Assembly: GCA_002794515.1 (NCBI GenBank)
Contig: PGTJ01000077.1
Coordinates: 1-9,619 of the forward strand
Direction of reading: 5' to 3'
Source: Phototrophicales bacterium
GTDB lineage: Bacteria > Chloroflexota > Anaerolineae > Aggregatilineales > Phototrophicaceae
DNA: 9,619 bases
A model generated the notes under the pieces. That model was not told the DNA's origin. It made no database searches and saw nothing but the letters and a program-made list of their open reading frames with translations. Below are positions 6,478-9,619 of the stretch, one piece after another. The translations under genes and the position numbers were made by a program. Each line of letters opens with the position of its first letter. Position 1 is the stretch's first letter.

Positions 6478-6849
6478 TTGTCTAAGTCACGTACCGAACA
6501 ACTGGGTGAACGTCTACGCGATTTACAAGCAAGCTCTGGCGATGTTGAAGCCGCCGCGATTGTGAGCGTAGATGGGTTGAGTATGGCTTCATCGTTACCA
6601 GCCCATATTGAAGAAGACCGCGTCAGCGCCATGTCTGCGGCGATGCTCTCGCTCGGTGAGCGGATTTCATCTGAATTGGGGCGTGGAGAGCTGGAACAAG
6701 TCATGGTCAAAGGCGAAAACGGCTATGTCATCCTCACAGCAGTTGGGGAAGAAGCAGTTTTGACCGTCTTGGCGCGGAAAGATGCCAAACTTGGGCTGAT
6801 CTTCCTCGACATCAATCGGACAGTAGAGGCATTATCAAAACTTGTGTAA
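6478..6849 (+). CDS. Roadblock/LC7 domain protein
   Basis: This 123-aa cytoplasmic protein is a single roadblock/LC7 domain. It opens with a helix (EQLGERLRDLQASS), then the beta hairpin AAAIVSVDGLSMASSLP (25-41), a central helix DRVSAMSAAMLSLGERISSEL (47-67), then strands EQVMVKGENGYVILTAV (73-89) and AVLTVLARKDAKLGLIFLDI (93-112), and a final helix. Bacterial members, such as MglB, dimerise and commonly act on small Ras-like GTPases; no GTPase gene is present in this window. The start is TTG, fixed by AGGAG and by an in-frame stop six bases upstream. It is the first gene of a three-gene run, 31 bases before the V4R gene. Inference: a scaffold or GTPase co-regulator within that signalling cassette. 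The fold call is firm; the partner is unknown. Confidence 0.92.
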   Translation: MSKSRTEQLGERLRDLQASSGDVEAAAIVSVDGLSMASSLPAHIEEDRVSAMSAAMLSLGERISSELGRGELEQVMVKGENGYVILTAVGEEAVLTVLARKDAKLGLIFLDINRTVEALSKLV

Positions 6850-6880
6850 GTGTGCCAGATAGAGCCATCATGCGGGATAT

Positions 6881-7594
6881 ATGGGCAACCAAGCGTATTT
6901 CCCGCACGACTCTGATGGTCAACAGATATTCCATCGGAAGGCGAGCGTGACCGTGTTAGACTCTAGTGGGCTTTTTTACCCAAACCGTTTTGCACGGCTT
7001 TTTGTGTTGGCGATGGAAGCAGTCATGGGCGAAGCCAGTCAACAAACCGTGTTAAGCCTATCGGGATTGGGCGAATTGATCCATACCCCACCCCCCGATA
7101 CCTTAGACCGCGAGTTTGATTTTGCCCATCTGTCGGCAATCAGCCAACAACTCGAAGCGCTGTTCGGTGCGCGTGGTGGCAGAAGCATGGCGTTGCGCGT
7201 TGGGCGCGAGATGTTCTCACTCGGGCTGAATCGGTTTGGGGCATTCGCCGGCATGAAAGACCCCGCGTATATCGCCTTGCCACTCGATAGTCGTGTCGCC
7301 ATTGGCATCCAAACACTTGCCGCCGTCTTTACCAATTTTACAGACCAAACTTGCGCGATCAAAACGACCCACGAAGCCTATTTATTCGAGGTCAAAAATA
7401 GCCCGATGGCGTGGGGACGTACGGCAGAGCGTCCCGTATGTCATGCGCTGGTGGGCATCTTGCAAGAGGGCTTGAATTGGTCGACCAACGGACATGAATT
7501 TCATGTGCAAGAAATCGAATGTCGTGCCAGTGGGGGCGAAATGTGTATATTCAAAATCAATAAGAACCCAATAGGGGGAACGAAACGTGGATAA
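6881..7594 (+). CDS. V4R (4-vinyl reductase-like) domain protein
   Basis: The 237-aa protein has an N-terminal region (about 29-130) containing SGLFYPNRFARLFVLAMEAVMG, and a C-terminal V4R domain (about 131-226). The V4R domain ends in CHALVGILQEGLNW (187-200) and the typical VQEIECRASGGEMCIFKI (Cys214, Cys222). V4R domains are proposed small-molecule or metal-binding sensors and share their fold with the Bet3-type subunits of the eukaryotic TRAPP complex. ATG 6881 has only a weak GGGAT upstream. GTG 6947 is in frame with GGAAGG five bases upstream, would trim 22 residues and still keep the conserved FYPNRFARL region, so it may be the true start. The gene overlaps the response regulator by eight bases. 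The domain call is firm; the ligand and function are unknown. Confidence 0.9.
   Translation: MGNQAYFPHDSDGQQIFHRKASVTVLDSSGLFYPNRFARLFVLAMEAVMGEASQQTVLSLSGLGELIHTPPPDTLDREFDFAHLSAISQQLEALFGARGGRSMALRVGREMFSLGLNRFGAFAGMKDPAYIALPLDSRVAIGIQTLAAVFTNFTDQTCAIKTTHEAYLFEVKNSPMAWGRTAERPVCHALVGILQEGLNWSTNGHEFHVQEIECRASGGEMCIFKINKNPIGGTKRG
6936..6949 (+). promoter_or_regulatory. Alternative ribosome binding site and GTG start for the V4R gene
   Basis: GGAAGG (6936-6941) lies five bases before GTG 6947, in frame with the V4R protein. It is a better translation signal than that of ATG 6881, and residues upstream of it look unconserved in character. Confidence 0.45.
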
Positions 7595-8462
7595 ACCGCA
7601 AATTTTGATTGTAGAAGACGATTTAGACTTATCTGAAATGTTGAGCGCTTATTTCCGCGTTCAAAATTATGATGTTCTCACCGCCGCCTGGGGCAAAGAA
7701 GCCCTCGACATTGCCAAAGAAAATCATACCGATTTGATTGTGTTAGATATTCGCCTGCCCGATATTGATGGGTATGAGGTGTGTCGGCAATTGCGCGGGC
7801 AACGTCAAACTCAAGACACCCCCATCATCTTCCTGACGGAAAAGCGCGACCGTGTGGATAAATTGCAGGGGCTCGAATTGGGTGTGGTCGATTACATCAC
7901 CAAACCATTCGATATTCAAGAATTACGCCTGCGGGTTCGTAACGCCATCAGTCGTGTGAATCGACAAGCATTGGTCAACCCCGTGACCGATTTACCCGAA
8001 GGTCCGATGGTGGATGAACGCCTGACCGCCCTGCTCGAAAGCACCGATAAATGGACAATTTTGCAGATGAGCATCAATAGTCTGGGACGGTTTCGGGAGA
8101 TGTATGGCTTTGTGGCGGCAGATGATGTGTTGCGTGCTGTCACCTTGATGATTCGCAATGCCGTACGCGAACACGGTAGCCCCGATGACTATATTGGGCA
8201 TGTCGGTCCAGAAGATTTTATCATCATCACACAAACGGGCAATGTGAACGAAATTCGCGATCGCATCCAAAAACGAATTGAACAATCGCGGGAATACTTC
8301 TATCCACTCAAAGACCGCGAGAAAGCCCGCGAGGCGATGGAAGCTAATCATCTGCGGTTGAATAGTGGTACGATTACCCACGCCGATGGTCCGTTTGAGG
8401 ATATTGAGGCACTCAAATCGAAACTCGCGGCGGCGGTGATGGCAAATACGCCGAAATCATAA
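7587..8462 (+). CDS. Response regulator: receiver domain plus degenerate GGDEF-like domain
   Basis: The 291-aa protein has a complete receiver domain (1-125) with the acidic pocket Glu10-Asp11-Asp12, phosphoacceptor Asp54 (VLDIRLPDIDGYE), Thr84 and Lys106 (ITKPFD). After a short helix, a GGDEF-type fold follows: NPVTDLPEGP (131-140, replacing DxLTGLxNR), MSINSLGRFREMYG (161-174, replacing the lDlD-x-FK metal motif) and VGPEDFIII (206-214, replacing GGDEF). Both metal-binding Asp positions and the GG of the signature are lost, so it should not make cyclic di-GMP and probably serves as a binding or dimerising output. No DNA-binding domain is present. GTG 7587 has AGGGGGAA six bases upstream and overlaps the V4R stop. 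No histidine kinase is visible in the window. Confidence 0.92.
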   Translation: MDKPQILIVEDDLDLSEMLSAYFRVQNYDVLTAAWGKEALDIAKENHTDLIVLDIRLPDIDGYEVCRQLRGQRQTQDTPIIFLTEKRDRVDKLQGLELGVVDYITKPFDIQELRLRVRNAISRVNRQALVNPVTDLPEGPMVDERLTALLESTDKWTILQMSINSLGRFREMYGFVAADDVLRAVTLMIRNAVREHGSPDDYIGHVGPEDFIIITQTGNVNEIRDRIQKRIEQSREYFYPLKDREKAREAMEANHLRLNSGTITHADGPFEDIEALKSKLAAAVMANTPKS

Positions 8463-8487
8463 ACACGATTATTTGTCTGCCATGATG

Positions 8488-8510
8488 AGGGCGCAATTAA
8501 GATGCGCCCT
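8488..8510 (+). terminator. Hairpin after the response regulator gene, probable terminator
   Basis: AGGGCGCA (8488-8495) and TGCGCCCT (8503-8510) pair perfectly around a seven-base loop, 26 bases after the stop. The stem is GC-rich but is followed by TATAAC rather than a T-run, so termination may be incomplete or need Rho. Confidence 0.6.
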
Positions 8511-8531
8511 TATAACAAGATTTCGTCTGTT

Positions 8532-8544
8532 GGTCATCTTGACC
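8532..8544. repeat. Short palindrome overlapping the ftsH -35
   Basis: GGTCA (8532-8536) and TGACC (8540-8544) are exact reverse complements with TCT between. The right arm lies within the -35 hexamer of the ftsH promoter, where an operator could block RNA polymerase. Confidence 0.35.
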
Positions 8545-8567
8545 GACATCTTATTGCCCTTTATCAT
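8539..8567 (+). promoter_or_regulatory. Promoter of ftsH
   Basis: TTGACC (8539-8544) and TATCAT (8562-8567) are separated by exactly 17 bases. The -35 matches consensus at five of six positions and the -10 at four or five. Initiation near 8574 would give a leader of about 32 bases before the TTG start at 8606. Confidence 0.6.
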
Positions 8568-8605
8568 AAATCACAAACGAATTGTTGAGTTTGGAGTAAG
8601 CTGTT

Positions 8606-9619
8606 TTGAATAATAAACCACCTGAATTACCACCTCAAAAACCGCGTGGCGATAACCCGCACGATAACGACTCTCCACCGCCATTGCCCAATAAAAATGC
8701 ACAACGGGTTTGGATGATCGTCGGTGTGGCGACCATGCTGGCATTGCTCTTCTTCCTCAGTCAGGGCAACCGATTGGGGCAAGATAATTATCCGATGGCG
8801 GCGTTGGTGCGCGAGGTCAATGCCGAGAATGTATCGTCTATTTTACAAGACGGCAACGGCAATGTGACCATCACCTTACGGACGGGTGCAACACGTCAGA
8901 TGAGCATCCCGCGTGGCACAGATATTGGGCAATTGTTGGCAGAGACATATCGTGTCGCTCCAGAAAAATTGCTCGTGTCCAATATCAGTTATGTACCAGC
9001 CGATGAAACAGGGGCAATTTTATTCCAATTGCTCATCACGGTCGGTCCTATCGTCTTGATTATCTGGGTCATCTTATGGATGCGCCGTTCGATGCGCGGG
9101 CAACAAGACCAAGCGATGAGCTTTGGGCGCAGTCGGGCGCGTGTAGCACGCGATATGGAACGCCCACAAGTCACATTCAATGATGTTGCTGGATGTGATG
9201 AAGCCAAAGAGGAACTCAAAGAGGTTGTCGAATTCCTCAAAGAACCCGAAAAATTCATCCGACTCGGTGCGCGTGTGCCAAAAGGTGTGCTGATGGTCGG
9301 ACCGCCTGGGACGGGTAAAACGCTCATGGCGCGGGCGGTAGCAGGCGAGGCAGGCGTGCCATTTTTTAGCATATCTGGCTCGGAATTTGTCGAGATGTTC
9401 GTGGGTGTTGGTGCATCACGGGTGCGTGATTTATTCGACCGCGCCAAAGCCGAAGCCCCTGCTATCATCTTCATCGATGAAATTGATGCAGTCGGTCGAC
9501 ATCGGGGTGCGGGTTTGGGCGGTGGTCATGACGAACGCGAACAAACCTTGAACCAAATTTTGGTCGAGATGGACGGCTTCGAGACAGGCACGAATGTCAT
9601 CATCTGCGCCGCCACCAAC
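8606..9619 (+). CDS. ftsH: ATP-dependent zinc metalloprotease FtsH, 3'-partial
   Basis: FtsH is a hexameric membrane-anchored AAA+ protease that extracts and degrades misfolded membrane proteins and short-lived regulators. The first 338 residues are present: a Pro/Asn/Asp-rich cytoplasmic tail (1-34), TM1 (about 36-52), an extracytoplasmic domain (about 53-135), TM2 (about 137-159), then the AAA module. The AAA module has Walker A GPPGTGKT (232-239), the pore loop MFVGVGA (264-270), Walker B IIFIDE (287-292) and sensor-1 region ICAATN at the window edge. The second region of homology and the zinc site HEXGH lie beyond the window. The start is TTG 8606 with GGAG nine bases upstream; an in-frame TAA at 8597 excludes a longer product, and starting at the next ATG (codon 37) would cut into TM1. 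It has its own promoter and is not part of the signalling cassette. Confidence 0.96.
   Translation, partial: MNNKPPELPPQKPRGDNPHDNDSPPPLPNKNAQRVWMIVGVATMLALLFFLSQGNRLGQDNYPMAALVREVNAENVSSILQDGNGNVTITLRTGATRQMSIPRGTDIGQLLAETYRVAPEKLLVSNISYVPADETGAILFQLLITVGPIVLIIWVILWMRRSMRGQQDQAMSFGRSRARVARDMERPQVTFNDVAGCDEAKEELKEVVEFLKEPEKFIRLGARVPKGVLMVGPPGTGKTLMARAVAGEAGVPFFSISGSEFVEMFVGVGASRVRDLFDRAKAEAPAIIFIDEIDAVGRHRGAGLGGGHDEREQTLNQILVEMDGFETGTNVIICAATN

Noticed and set aside
6471..6485. Four-codon ATG reading frame (ATG to TAA) overlapping the roadblock start, possible leader peptide
   Set aside because: The ATG directly abuts AGGAG with no spacing, and the frame is too short to support beyond chance.
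8989..9474. 161-aa open frame on the minus strand
   Set aside because: It lies opposite the highly conserved FtsH AAA module, and its Ser/Thr/Arg-rich product is typical of an antisense shadow.
1..9619. CRISPR array, tRNA, rRNA or insertion sequence
   Set aside because: No regularly spaced repeats, cloverleaf-like segments, transposase motifs or long terminal inverted repeats were seen on either strand.

Overview
The window reads as a chromosomal segment of a bacterium of the Chloroflexota type (Anaerolineae-like). This placement is inference from gene content. It rests on a SpoIIIAA/Ycf45-like ATPase with an R3H domain, a roadblock/LC7 protein followed by a V4R protein and a response regulator, a stand-alone HAS-barrel-like protein, and frequent GTG/TTG starts. 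No rRNA, tRNA, CRISPR array or insertion sequence was seen.

Layout. (1) Positions 3-1400 (+) hold the 3' part of an AT-rich DNA methyltransferase of the N4/N6 beta class, fused to a C-terminal Mrr-like PD-(D/E)XK nuclease domain; its start lies outside the window. (2) Positions 1418-2023 (+) hold a 201-aa protein with an N-terminal HAS-barrel-like segment, ending one base before a convergent gene. (3) Positions 6259 down to 2025 (-) form a five-gene leftward run: a tandem GNAT-like protein, the R3H/SpoIIIAA-type ATPase, thymidylate kinase, an unrecognised 99-aa protein and a DUF309 protein. The last three genes are linked by 4-base GTGA stop/start overlaps. A perfect 10-bp hairpin and a possible internal promoter separate the ATPase from tmk. 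(4) Positions 6260-6477 are a divergent control region with a promoter in each direction and several inverted repeats. (5) Positions 6478-8462 (+) form a three-gene signalling cassette: roadblock/LC7, V4R, and a receiver domain joined to a catalytically dead GGDEF-like domain. (6) A hairpin and a good sigma-70-type promoter follow. (7) Positions 8606-9619 (+) hold the first 338 codons of FtsH, cut by the window end.

How the genes fit together. The leftward run mixes nucleotide supply (tmk) with a putative nucleic-acid-binding ATPase and small conserved unknowns, so it looks like housekeeping. The rightward cassette pairs a GTPase-regulator-type fold (roadblock) with a small-molecule or scaffold-type fold (V4R) and a response regulator lacking a visible enzymatic output, so it is the best candidate here for a little-described signalling module. 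The methyltransferase-nuclease is probably a defence gene acquired separately, because its base composition differs sharply from the rest.
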